Shown: one piece after another, positions 1 to 8,753 of the stretch
Numbering within the stretch: position 1 is the first letter of the stretch
Layout of the letters: each line of letters starts with the position of its first letter
Assembly: GCA_943324925.2 (NCBI GenBank)
Contig: CALPNL020000008.1
Coordinates: 1 to 21,273 of the forward strand
DNA length: 21,273 nt
Source: Chitinophaga pinensis
GTDB lineage: Bacteria; Bacteroidota; Bacteroidia; Flavobacteriales; Flavobacteriaceae
Direction of reading: 5' to 3'
Notes under the pieces: generated by a model
What the model was told of the DNA's origin: nothing
The model's input: only the letters and a program-made list of their open reading frames with translations
The model's database searches: none
Translations under genes and position numbers: made by a program

Positions 1-1995
1 GTAACGGGAGGGAATTTGCCCTATTCGAATTTCTCATTATTCAACGGAACAACAACGTTAACTAGCGCTACAGGAGTGTTTTCTAACTTAGCTCCAGGCA
101 CCTATACCCTGTCTATATCCGATGCGTTTTCAACCGTTACACTGCCTAACATTATTCTAATTGCGCCAACTGATTTGTCAACTAGTGCGCCTAGAACAAT
201 TTGTGCAGGAACTCCTACCACTTTATCCGTAAGTGGAAGTACCTCAGGGGTATTATGGACAGCAAATCCGCCAGATGCCTCTTTAACGGCAGCTAACAAT
301 ACCAATACTTCTCCCGTAGTTCGTCCAAACCAAACTACAACCTACACCGTCACGTCTATTCGTAATTCTCCTTCCGCAAATATGGTAACCAATGGTGATT
401 TCTCTCAGGGAAATTTAGGGTTTACTTCGGACTATCTATACATTGCAAACGCAGGAACCTCTGGAGTTCAACGAGCCTATGGAGTAGTAACTACGGCCAA
501 TGCATGGTTTCAGTTTTTCCCTAGTTGTAATATAGAACATACTTCAGGAACTGGTAAAATGATGGTTGTTGACGGCTCTACCTCCAATGCTGGAGCCGAC
601 AAAGTTTGGGGACAAACGATTACAGTACAACCCAATCAAACATATACTTTTTCCTATTGGGTACAGACCGTGGCAATGCCAAATCCAGCCAATATAGAGG
701 TTAAAATAAATGGAGTTGTCTTAGGAACTGATTTAGCTCCTTCTGCAGAATGTAACTGGTCTTTGAGAACCTATACTTGGAACTCAGGAACGGCAACTTC
801 AGCTCAAATTGCTATATTCGATAAAGTGGTCACATCGGCAGGAAATGATTTTGCACTTGATGATATTTCTTTTACAACCAACATAATATGTAACTTATCG
901 AAATCGGTGGTTATAACAGTTACCCCTAGTGTAACACCAACATTCAATCCTGTAAATCCAATATGTGTTGGAGCAGCATTATCTCCATTGCCTTTAACTT
1001 CTAATAATTCTATTACAGGAACTTGGTCGCCAGCTCTAAATAATTTAACAACCACGACCTATACATTTGTTCCAACTTCTGGTCAATGTGTTGCAAATGG
1101 ATCACTCACAATTACCGTAAATCCAATTGTAGCTCCATTATTTACTCCAATAAACCCAATTTGTTCCGGTGCTACTGTATCACCATTGCCTACAACTTCG
1201 AATAATTCAATAACGGGAACTTGGTCGCCAGCTTTAAATAATGTAGCAACTACAACTTATACTTTCACTCCATCGGTTGGTCAATGCGCTACAAATGGGA
1301 GCATCATTCTTAGTGTAATTCCAAATGTAATCCCCACCTTCACCCAAGTTCCGACCATTTGTGCTGGAGCAGTATTAGCAGCATTACCTACAACTTCAAA
1401 TAACTCAATCCCAGGGAGTTGGTCACCTGCAATTAATAATTCGTCAACCACCACTTATACCTTTACGCCAAGTAATGGACAATGCGTTACCAATGCTTCG
1501 ATGACAATAAACGTAACTCCGTTTCCTGAATTTACTATTACTAAAGGTTGCGATGGTAGTAATTTTATATTGAGCGCTGTAGGAATTGGAACTTTAAACG
1601 CTAGCTACATTTGGTATAATAATTTGCATCAAAACATTGGAACAGCACCTTCAATTAGAATTACCGTTGAAGGGAATTATAGTTTGGAATTGTCTAATAA
1701 TGGATGTAGTGACGAAAAACCAGTTTCAGTAACTAACATTCAATGTACTATCCCAAAAGGAATTTCACCTAATGGAGATGGCAACAATGATATTTTTGAT
1801 TTAAGTAACTTAAATGTACAAAAGCTACAAATTTTTAATCGATATGGAATCGAAGTTTATTCAAAAAGTAATTACACCAATGAATGGACCGGAAAATCAA
1901 ATTCAGGTGCTGAATTGCCTGACGGAACGTACTATTTTGTAGTTCAATATACAAATGGGAAAACCAAAACGGGTTGGGTATACATCAATAAATAA
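1..1995 (+). CDS. T9SS type B sorted gliding-motility-type adhesin, C-terminal part (5' end outside window)
   Basis: Frame 1 is open from the first base, so the N-terminus and signal peptide lie outside the window; 664 residues are visible. In order: the end of a SprB-type repeat (GVFSNLAPGTYTLSISDA), an Ig-like stretch beginning TICAGTPTTLSVSG, a jelly-roll-like module that opens with NGDFS, contains HTSGTGKMMVVDGS and closes with NDFALDDISF (about nt 382-880), three tandem 66-residue repeats (nt 934-1527), a short Ig-like segment, and a C-terminal CHU_C domain (about nt 1750-1992; SPNGDGNND, IFNRYG, LPDGTYYF). CHU_C domains direct export through the type IX system and attachment to, or release from, the cell surface; proteins of this class generally need a SprF-like helper, and one is encoded 22 bp downstream. 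Composition is rich in Thr, Ser and Asn, as usual for Flavobacterium surface proteins. Surface localisation is well supported; the ligand is unknown. It is paralogous to the adhesin three genes downstream. Confidence 0.9.
   Translation, partial: VTGGNLPYSNFSLFNGTTTLTSATGVFSNLAPGTYTLSISDAFSTVTLPNIILIAPTDLSTSAPRTICAGTPTTLSVSGSTSGVLWTANPPDASLTAANNTNTSPVVRPNQTTTYTVTSIRNSPSANMVTNGDFSQGNLGFTSDYLYIANAGTSGVQRAYGVVTTANAWFQFFPSCNIEHTSGTGKMMVVDGSTSNAGADKVWGQTITVQPNQTYTFSYWVQTVAMPNPANIEVKINGVVLGTDLAPSAECNWSLRTYTWNSGTATSAQIAIFDKVVTSAGNDFALDDISFTTNIICNLSKSVVITVTPSVTPTFNPVNPICVGAALSPLPLTSNNSITGTWSPALNNLTTTTYTFVPTSGQCVANGSLTITVNPIVAPLFTPINPICSGATVSPLPTTSNNSITGTWSPALNNVATTTYTFTPSVGQCATNGSIILSVIPNVIPTFTQVPTICAGAVLAALPTTSNNSIPGSWSPAINNSSTTTYTFTPSNGQCVTNASMTINVTPFPEFTITKGCDGSNFILSAVGIGTLNASYIWYNNLHQNIGTAPSIRITVEGNYSLELSNNGCSDEKPVSVTNIQCTIPKGISPNGDGNNDIFDLSNLNVQKLQIFNRYGIEVYSKSNYTNEWTGKSNSGAELPDGTYYFVVQYTNGKTKTGWVYINK
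934..1527 (+). repeat. Three tandem 198-bp (66-residue) coding repeats
   Basis: Units start at 934, 1132 and 1330, an exact 198-bp period. Each encodes a module of the form P-x-F-x(3)-x-x-I-C-x-G-A, then LPTTSNNSI, a TWSPA-like block, TTTYTFTPS and GQC. Units 1 and 2 share an exact 18-nt run at 1018-1035 and 1216-1233, and I count about 10 differences in the 65 nt from the SNNS block to the TTTYT block. The conserved Cys pair (IC and GQC) suggests an Ig-like fold, possibly with a disulfide. The related downstream adhesin carries one divergent copy (about nt 6724-6915). Confidence 0.85.
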
Positions 1996-2017
1996 TAATA
2001 GCTATTACTACTGCGAA

Positions 2018-2941
2018 ATGAAAAAAATTAATATAATCGTGCTTCTAATATTTTTGACGTCTATAAATGTCAATGCACAACAATCGCCACATTATACGCA
2101 ATACATGTATAATATGAATATAATTAATCCTGCTTATGCTGGATCTAAAGAAAATTTATCTTTTGGATTACTATATAGAAAACAATGGTTAGAAATTGAA
2201 GACGCACCAACTACTTTTTCACTTTCAGGATCGGCACCTATTGGAAAAAATGTAGGGATTGGATTGTCATTAATTTCTGATAAAATAGGCCCCGTAGATG
2301 AAAACAATATCTATGGTGACTTCTCCTACACTTTAAATTTAGGTGGCGAACATCGATTAGCTTTAGGGCTAAAAGCGGGAGTTACAATTCAAAAGATTGG
2401 ACTCTTTAGCGACATTAACAGTTCGCTTCAACAACAAGGAGATGGAGCTTTTACACAAGATTCAAACACGGCAAATCTTAATTTTGGAACGGGGATTTTC
2501 TATTATACTAACAAATATTATTTTGCAGCCTCAATTCCAAATATGTTGAATGCTCCACATTTAAATAACGATGGTAATTTTTATCTTGAAAATAAAGTGC
2601 CTCATTATTTTGTTACCGGTGGATATGTCTTTGAATTAAATCCAAATTTAAAATTTAAGCCTTTTGCAATGGTAAAATCTGCCTACAACACCCCAACCTC
2701 TATAGATGTTTCTGCCAACATTCTTTTTATAGAAAAATTTGAAATGGGTGCTACTTACAGGTTACAAGACTCTTTCGGGATGATGGTAAATTACACGATA
2801 ACACCTTCATTAAGAATAGGATATGCCTACGATCATATTATTTCAAATTTGAAAGTTACTACGCCGTCATCTCATGAAATTATTTTATTGTTTGATTTAA
2901 ATTTTCCAAATAAAGTATCTCAATCTCCAAGATTTTTCTAA
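2018..2941 (+). CDS. PorP/SprF family type IX secretion membrane protein
   Basis: A 307-residue outer-membrane protein. The start at 2018 is chosen because it gives a clean signal peptide (MKKINIIVLLIFLTSINVNA, cleavage before QQ); an upstream in-frame ATG at 1955 lies inside the previous gene and would add 21 hydrophilic residues. The mature N-terminus QQSPHYTQYMYNMNIINPAY followed by AGS is the hallmark of the PorP/SprF family, and the rest is alternating beta-strand sequence consistent with a barrel. In Flavobacterium johnsoniae SprF is needed for surface delivery of the CHU_C-type adhesin SprB, and T9SS type B substrates typically sit next to an SprF paralogue. Here it lies 22 bp after one adhesin and upstream of an OmpA-family gene and a second adhesin, so it probably serves one or both. 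This is a locus-specific paralogue; it need not be the core PorP of the machine. Confidence 0.93.
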   Translation: MKKINIIVLLIFLTSINVNAQQSPHYTQYMYNMNIINPAYAGSKENLSFGLLYRKQWLEIEDAPTTFSLSGSAPIGKNVGIGLSLISDKIGPVDENNIYGDFSYTLNLGGEHRLALGLKAGVTIQKIGLFSDINSSLQQQGDGAFTQDSNTANLNFGTGIFYYTNKYYFAASIPNMLNAPHLNNDGNFYLENKVPHYFVTGGYVFELNPNLKFKPFAMVKSAYNTPTSIDVSANILFIEKFEMGATYRLQDSFGMMVNYTITPSLRIGYAYDHIISNLKVTTPSSHEIILLFDLNFPNKVSQSPRFF

Positions 2942-2959
2942 ACTAAAGCTTCCTATATA

Positions 2960-4831
2960 ATGAAAAGAACATATATAATATTGAGTTTTGTATTAGCGAG
3001 TTCGCTAGTTTTTGCACAAAACAAAGACACCCAAGTTGCTGATCGGCTTTTTAAAAGGTTTGAATTTATTAAAGCAGCAGAATCCTATCTTAAATTAGTA
3101 GCTTCCCAAAATGCTGATGGATATGTTTATCGTCAATTAGCAGATTGCTATTATAATATATACAATACAAAAGAAGCAACTAAATGGTATTCTAAAGCGA
3201 TAACGCAAAAACAAGATGCGGAAGTGTACTATCGATATGCACAAATGCTTAAAGCAAACGGGAATTATCAAGAGTCAAATAAGCAAATGCAAAAATTTGC
3301 AGCCTTGCAACCGAATGATTCTAGAACCAAAATATTCATTGAAAATCCTAATTATTTTCCAGTTTTGTTAGATCAAATTAAATCCTTCGATATAAAAATG
3401 GTTGATATTAATTCAGATAAATCTGATTTTGGAGCTTTTTTAGAGGGGAATTCGATTTATTTTACCAGTGCAAGAAATTCTAGTAGCAAAATTTACAGTT
3501 GGACAAAAGAACCGTTTTTAGATATCTATAAAGCCAATTTAAATGAAGATGGAACAATCAGCAATATTGAACTTTTAAAAGAGTTAAATTCCAAATATCA
3601 CGATGGCTCAGTATCAATAAGTCAGGACGGAAATACAATGTATTTTACAAGTGATAGTTTTAGAGAAAATTCTTTTGAAAAAGACAAAGCTAACAAGTTA
3701 AAATTAGGAAGAAACAATATTTACAGTGCAAAATTCGTTAATGGTAAATGGGACGAAATTACCTCATTGCCATTCAACAGTAAAGACTTTTCTTCAGGAA
3801 ATCCAAGTATTAGTAGGGATGGTAAAACACTATTTTTTTCATCAAATAGACCGGGTAGTATTGGTGGTGTTGACATTTGGAAAGTTTCAATTTCTGAAAC
3901 TGGAAGCTACGGAACACCTGAAAACTTAGGAAATAAAATAAATAGTGAAGGAAACGATAGTTTCCCTTTTATTACCTCTGAAAATGTTCTATATTTTTCC
4001 TCTGATGCCAAACAAGGAATAGGCGCAATGGATGTTTATAAAATTGATTTAAATTCAGATTCAGAGGTAAAAAACCTAGGAAAACCTGTAAATAGTGAAA
4101 AAGACGATTTTGCCTTTTCATTCAATGAAAACAAAAAAATCGGTTTTGTAGCAAGTAATCGAAATGGCAATGATGATATATTTCAACTATTGCCTGTTTG
4201 TAATTATGAAGTAAATACCATAGTAACCAATGCAATCACTGGTGCTATTTTAGCTGAAGCCAATGTTTCTATTTTAGATGATAAAAACAATATAATTTCA
4301 TCTCTCAAATCGAATAGCAAAGGAGAGGTTTCCTACACTGTAGATTGCGAAAAACCCTATACAATTCAAGCGATTAAAGATGGTTTTGAAAGTAATTCAT
4401 TTGATGTAAAAGCCAGTAATAAAAAAGGAGGCAGTATTAACATTAGTGCTGCTCTGAATCCAATTACAGCAATTATTACAGAAACAGAAGTTCTATTAAA
4501 CCCAATTTTCTTCGAATACAATAATAGCAATATTACGCAACAGGGGGCATTTGAGTTGGACAAATTGGTTCAAATAATGAAAAATAACGAAAAGTTAATT
4601 ATATTTGTAAAATCGCACACCGATAATAGAGGGAGCGATGAATTTAATTTGCTTTTGTCTGATAAACGTGCCAAAGCAACTATTCAGTACGTAATTTCAA
4701 ATGGAATTGCTGTGAATAGAATATCTGGAAAAGGATTTGGCGAAAAAGAACCAAAAGTAGATTGCAAAAATAATTGTTCTGATGAAGCGAATGAACAGAA
4801 TCGACGTTCAGAATTCTTGATAGTGAAATAA
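2960..4831 (+). CDS. OmpA family protein with TPR, PD40 propeller and carboxypeptidase-regulatory-like domains (PorE-like)
   Basis: A 623-residue periplasmic/outer-membrane protein. Signal peptide MKRTYIILSFVLASSLVFA; TPR-like helices about residues 22-110 (AESYLKL, YRQLADCYYN, YYRYAQMLKANGNYQ); WD40-like (PD40) propeller blades about 150-405, seen as repeated YFTSA, MYFTSDSF, LFFSSNRPG, and LYFSSDAKQG units; a carboxypeptidase-regulatory-like beta domain about 408-490 (TGAILAEANVSILD); and an OmpA peptidoglycan-binding domain about 515-623 (SHTDNRGSDEFN, LSDKRA, GFGEKEP, NRRSEF). The architecture matches the T9SS protein PorE and the OmpA-like proteins found beside PorP/SprF genes in Bacteroidetes. 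The likely role is anchoring the adhesin/SprF assembly to peptidoglycan; that is inferred from domain content and position. It starts 18 bp after the SprF-like gene and is followed by the second adhesin after 30 bp, so all four genes are probably cotranscribed. Confidence 0.9.
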   Translation: MKRTYIILSFVLASSLVFAQNKDTQVADRLFKRFEFIKAAESYLKLVASQNADGYVYRQLADCYYNIYNTKEATKWYSKAITQKQDAEVYYRYAQMLKANGNYQESNKQMQKFAALQPNDSRTKIFIENPNYFPVLLDQIKSFDIKMVDINSDKSDFGAFLEGNSIYFTSARNSSSKIYSWTKEPFLDIYKANLNEDGTISNIELLKELNSKYHDGSVSISQDGNTMYFTSDSFRENSFEKDKANKLKLGRNNIYSAKFVNGKWDEITSLPFNSKDFSSGNPSISRDGKTLFFSSNRPGSIGGVDIWKVSISETGSYGTPENLGNKINSEGNDSFPFITSENVLYFSSDAKQGIGAMDVYKIDLNSDSEVKNLGKPVNSEKDDFAFSFNENKKIGFVASNRNGNDDIFQLLPVCNYEVNTIVTNAITGAILAEANVSILDDKNNIISSLKSNSKGEVSYTVDCEKPYTIQAIKDGFESNSFDVKASNKKGGSINISAALNPITAIITETEVLLNPIFFEYNNSNITQQGAFELDKLVQIMKNNEKLIIFVKSHTDNRGSDEFNLLLSDKRAKATIQYVISNGIAVNRISGKGFGEKEPKVDCKNNCSDEANEQNRRSEFLIVK

Positions 4832-4861
4832 CATAAAAAAACCAGAATGCAATCCAATAAA

Positions 4862-7800
4862 ATGAAAGAAAAAATTAAGCTCTTACTTTTTTCAATTTTA
4901 ATATCCTTTTTCACTACTATTTCAGCACAAACACTGATTAACGGTAATTTTGAATCTGGAGGAAATGGAGTTGGTTTTTTAATTAATGGCGCTGGATACA
5001 CACAAATTAATCCACCTACGGGGTCAAGTTTTCAAGGGAATTATGCAATTACTACCAATCCTCAATTATTAAATTCCAACTTTATTTCTGGTGGAGACCA
5101 CACAACTGGATCTGGAATGATGCTAGTAGTAGATGGAAATACTGTTCCAAATTCAAGATTATGGTCTTGTACCTCAACAGGAGGAGCATTAACCGGATTT
5201 ACAGCTGGGAGTATATATACATTTAGTTATTGGATAAAATCCGTTTCAAATGAGGTAACCAATAATGCCACCCAAGCCAATATTAATGTATTTTTTGTAA
5301 ATGCTTCCAATATAAATCCAGCAAGTACTAATAGTTATGCGCCCCTTCCAAGCCAAGGATGGACTAGGGTAAGCTACACTTTTACGGCAACTACCAATAA
5401 TGCTCTTATTGAATTAAGAAATAACAATTTGAGTGTTTTAGGAAATGACTTTGCATTAGATGATTTTGCAATTACACCAGGAGCACTTCCATTAACTTTA
5501 TCACAAACTTCTATTAACCCTTCCTGTCCAGTTTCACTAAATGGATCAATTACAGGGGTTGGTGCCGGAGGAATATTACCGTATACTTTTTCATTAGCAA
5601 CAACTACCTCCACAATTTCAAATTCTACTGGAATTTTTAGCAATTTATCGGCAGGGACCTATACCCTTTCAGTTCAAGATGCTGCAGGAGCATCGGTGCC
5701 GCCAATTATTGTGATATTAACACCGCCCAATGATATAACTATTAGTGCCCCTGCTACAATTTGCGCAGGCTCTTCAACCAATTTATCCGTTAGCGGAAGC
5801 CCAGACCCGTATTTATGGACTGCAAATCCTCCGGATCCAAGTTTAACTGCAGTTAATAATACTAGCGCTACCCCTTCTGTGACTCCTGCCACAACTACTA
5901 CCTATACAGTTACTTCTGGTATTGCTGCAAATTCAACCAATCTAGTAATTAATGGAGATTTTTCTATGGGAGATTTCGGGTTTATTACAGATTATGTAAA
6001 TTATTTACCAGGAACAGTCCCTACCTCTGGAGTTCAAGGAGCTTATGGAGTGGTAACCAATCCAAGAAACTGGTTTGCTCCATTTTCACCATGTACTGAC
6101 CACACCTCATCAGGAGGAAACATGTTAGTTGCCGACGGTTCTACAACCGGAACTGCTAGAATTTGGTATTCTCCAGCGCCAATTACAGTTATACCTGGAA
6201 GAAATTATACCTTTAGTTATTTTTTGGCCGCTGTAGTAAATGGAGGGCCAGCAAAATTAGAAGTATTAATTAATAATGTTCCTATAGGTCCAATAGCAAC
6301 TGCTCCTTCATCCCCTTGCTTTTGGGAGGAACATTCTTATGTATGGAATTCAGGAACCAATACAACTGCCATAATTAGTATTATTGATAGAGAAGCCTTC
6401 GGTAATAATGATTTTGCTATTGATGATCTTTATTTCAGAGAAACCCCAACTTGTATTTATCAAAAATCAGTAACAATCACTGTAAATTCAAACCCTCCAC
6501 CTTCCATAGGCTCCATCACTCACCCAACTTGTTCAACATCAGGGAGTGTTGTTTTAAATGGAATGCCTACTGGAAACTGGACTTTAAATCCGGGCGGAAT
6601 TACAGGAAACACCTCCTCCGTTACAATTTCTAATCTTACACCAGGAACCTATAATTATACTGTTATCAATGCCAATAATTGTACCTCTAACCCTGTAAGT
6701 GTTGTCATAAACCCAATCCCAAATAGTGTTACGCCCACTTTTAATACTATTTCACCAGTATGTGTTGGCACAAATATCACCCTCCCTTTGGTTTCAACCA
6801 ATGGAGTTAACGGGACATGGTTCCCAGCATTTAATCCTAATGCGACTACCACTTATACATTTACGCCTAATCCAGGAGCATGTGCCACCCCGACGACATT
6901 ACAGGTAGCCATTTCACAAATTCCAACCGTTATTGCTACTCCAAACAATGAAACTATTTGTTCTTTGCAGTCAACAGGAATTGAATTAACCAGTTTAATT
7001 TCAGCGACTACTTTCAGCTGGACTTCAACGGCAACTGATGTTTCTGGGAATTCTTCAGGGACTGGAAATGTGATATCCGAAGTTTTAACCGCAACTGGAA
7101 CTTTAGTTGGAAATGTTCAATATACAATTACGCCAACTAATAATGGCTGTTCAGGAACACCAATAAATGTCACCGTATTAGTAACTCCTAAACCTACATT
7201 AACCGCAACAGCAGCTTCCAACTCTATTTGTTCAGGAAGCGCTACAGCGATTAACTTAGTTGGGTCAATGCCCAATACTAATTTTAGTTGGAATTTAATT
7301 CAAAACAATGTTACCGGAGGATCAATAGGAACCGGAAATGTAATTACCCAAATATTAACTACCGTAAGCAATTCTTCCGGGGAAGCAGTTTATGCAATTA
7401 CCCCTTCAGTTAATGGATGTAGAGGAATTACCACAACCATTTCTATTATTGTAAATCCAATTCCTGTTGCCGTAATCAATCCTGCAGGGGGTCAAACCCT
7501 TTGTTCAGGACAAACTACAGCGATATCTTTTTCGAGTCCAGTTATCAATACTATTTTTAATTGGACTGTAAATCAAACGAATTTAAATGGAACTTCAGCT
7601 GGATCTGGAACGACAATTGCACAAGCTCTATCGGTAATTTTACCGTCAGTTGGAACTGCAACCTATGAAGTTACTCCAACCTCAAATGGATGTAATGGAA
7701 CTCCTGTTCAGGTTTCGGTTAATGTTAAACCAATTCCAAATTTTTCATCAGTTCCTACTCAAGCACCTATTTGTTCTGGCGATACCACTTCAATTGTTTT

Positions 7801-8743
7801 GTCTCCTAGTCTTTCAGGGACAGTGTTAACATGGACAGTTGTTCAAAACGGGGTAAGAGGCGCTCTAGGTGATTCTGGAACGTCAATTATTCAGGTATTG
7901 GAAACTACCGGGGACGATGTTGGAAATGCAATTTACACCATTACTCCAGAATTAAACGGTTGTATTGGCAACCCAATTTCGGTGACTGCTATTGTAAATC
8001 CATTGCCGCGACCTTCACTTACAGGAGGCAATATTTGTGTGGATGCACTTGGGGTCTCCTTCACCAACTATACTCTAGATAGCAACCTTAATAATACTGA
8101 CTATACTTTTCAGTGGTTTTTAAGCGGGGCATTACAACCAGGATCTAATTCTACTTTTGTGGCTTCAGCAGCTGGAAATTATTCTGTAATTGCAACTAAT
8201 ATATTAACAGGCTGCGTTTCTTCAAGCGTTTTCGCAACAATTACCTCATCACTTCCTGCAACAAGTATTTCAGCCGTTGGATCATTTGCTTTTGATCAAA
8301 ATGCTTCAATAACAGTAACTGCGTTAGATCCAAATCCAAATTATCAATACGCATTAGATTATGGTGCTTTACAATTTTCTAATGTTTTTACTAATGTAAA
8401 CCCTGGAAGCCATCTAGTTACTGTAACGGATACTAATGGTTGTACCAATTTGAGCACCACCATTTTTATTATTGGTTACCCAACTTATTTCACCCCGAAT
8501 AACGATGGGTTTAACGATTATTGGAATGTAATTGGGTTGGAAAATCAGCCAACATCTAATATTTACATTTATGACCGTTATGGCAAATTGCTTAAACAGA
8601 TAAGCTCCAAGAGTTTGGGATGGGATGGAACTTATTTAGGAGCTCCAGTTCCTTCATCAGACTACTGGTTTACTATCGAATATATAGAACCATTGACTAC
8701 AGATCCTAAAGTTTTCAAATCCCATTTTTCACTAAAAAGGTAA
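4862..8743 (+). CDS. T9SS type B sorted gliding-motility-associated adhesin, complete (1293 aa)
   Basis: The start at 4862 gives an ideal signal peptide (KEKIKLLLFSILISFFTTIS then AQ); an in-frame ATG at 4847 would add five residues and cannot be excluded. Domains in order: jelly-roll-like module (about residues 22-205; LINGNFESGG, HTTGSGMMLVVDGN, NDFALDDF), a SprB-type repeat (NPSCPVSLNGSITG to GTYTLSVQDA), an Ig-like linker, a second jelly-roll-like module (NGDFSMGDFGF, HTSSGGNMLVADGS, NDFAIDDLYF), one divergent copy of the 66-residue repeat found in the first adhesin, four PKD-like repeats (nt 6923-8005), an Ig-like region, another SprB-like segment, and the CHU_C sorting domain (FTPNNDGFNDYW, IYDRYGK, SSDYWFTIEY; nt 8477-8740). 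It should be exported by the T9SS to the cell surface, where it would act as an adhesin or matrix component. Its target is unknown; the jelly-roll modules could bind glycans, but that is inference. Confidence 0.92.
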   Translation: MKEKIKLLLFSILISFFTTISAQTLINGNFESGGNGVGFLINGAGYTQINPPTGSSFQGNYAITTNPQLLNSNFISGGDHTTGSGMMLVVDGNTVPNSRLWSCTSTGGALTGFTAGSIYTFSYWIKSVSNEVTNNATQANINVFFVNASNINPASTNSYAPLPSQGWTRVSYTFTATTNNALIELRNNNLSVLGNDFALDDFAITPGALPLTLSQTSINPSCPVSLNGSITGVGAGGILPYTFSLATTTSTISNSTGIFSNLSAGTYTLSVQDAAGASVPPIIVILTPPNDITISAPATICAGSSTNLSVSGSPDPYLWTANPPDPSLTAVNNTSATPSVTPATTTTYTVTSGIAANSTNLVINGDFSMGDFGFITDYVNYLPGTVPTSGVQGAYGVVTNPRNWFAPFSPCTDHTSSGGNMLVADGSTTGTARIWYSPAPITVIPGRNYTFSYFLAAVVNGGPAKLEVLINNVPIGPIATAPSSPCFWEEHSYVWNSGTNTTAIISIIDREAFGNNDFAIDDLYFRETPTCIYQKSVTITVNSNPPPSIGSITHPTCSTSGSVVLNGMPTGNWTLNPGGITGNTSSVTISNLTPGTYNYTVINANNCTSNPVSVVINPIPNSVTPTFNTISPVCVGTNITLPLVSTNGVNGTWFPAFNPNATTTYTFTPNPGACATPTTLQVAISQIPTVIATPNNETICSLQSTGIELTSLISATTFSWTSTATDVSGNSSGTGNVISEVLTATGTLVGNVQYTITPTNNGCSGTPINVTVLVTPKPTLTATAASNSICSGSATAINLVGSMPNTNFSWNLIQNNVTGGSIGTGNVITQILTTVSNSSGEAVYAITPSVNGCRGITTTISIIVNPIPVAVINPAGGQTLCSGQTTAISFSSPVINTIFNWTVNQTNLNGTSAGSGTTIAQALSVILPSVGTATYEVTPTSNGCNGTPVQVSVNVKPIPNFSSVPTQAPICSGDTTSIVLSPSLSGTVLTWTVVQNGVRGALGDSGTSIIQVLETTGDDVGNAIYTITPELNGCIGNPISVTAIVNPLPRPSLTGGNICVDALGVSFTNYTLDSNLNNTDYTFQWFLSGALQPGSNSTFVASAAGNYSVIATNILTGCVSSSVFATITSSLPATSISAVGSFAFDQNASITVTALDPNPNYQYALDYGALQFSNVFTNVNPGSHLVTVTDTNGCTNLSTTIFIIGYPTYFTPNNDGFNDYWNVIGLENQPTSNIYIYDRYGKLLKQISSKSLGWDGTYLGAPVPSSDYWFTIEYIEPLTTDPKVFKSHFSLKR
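6923..8005 (+). repeat. Four tandem PKD-like coding repeats of 90-91 residues
   Basis: Units begin at 6923, 7193, 7463 and 7736 and the last ends at 8005, giving periods of 270, 270, 273 and 270 bp. Each unit contains P-x-x-x-x-x-P, an IC-SG or equivalent Cys motif, a FSW/FNW/LTW block, a G-x-S-G-T-G-type turn, a Y-x-I/V-T-P strand, and NGC-x-G near the end. The pattern fits the PKD-like domains common in Bacteroidetes gliding-motility surface proteins. Copies are diverged at the DNA level, so this array is older than the 66-residue array of the first adhesin. Confidence 0.8.
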
Positions 8744-8753
8744 ATGTTAACGG

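Noticed and set aside
934..1527. Regular repeats considered as a CRISPR-like array
   Set aside because: The 198-bp units are uninterrupted coding sequence with codon-level conservation, not short repeats with unique spacers.
1955..2017. Upstream ATG extending the SprF-like protein by 21 residues
   Set aside because: It overlaps the preceding gene and places a hydrophilic stretch before an otherwise perfect signal peptide beginning at 2018.
4684..5001. 105-residue open frame on the minus strand
   Set aside because: It lies antisense to the OmpA-family gene end and the adhesin start, with no recognisable domain; both sense genes are clearly coding.
8744..8753. Terminator between the convergent adhesin and outer-membrane protein genes
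   Set aside because: I could find no stable hairpin there; only a short GTTAAC palindrome and a direct AAGCTCTAAGCT repeat are present.
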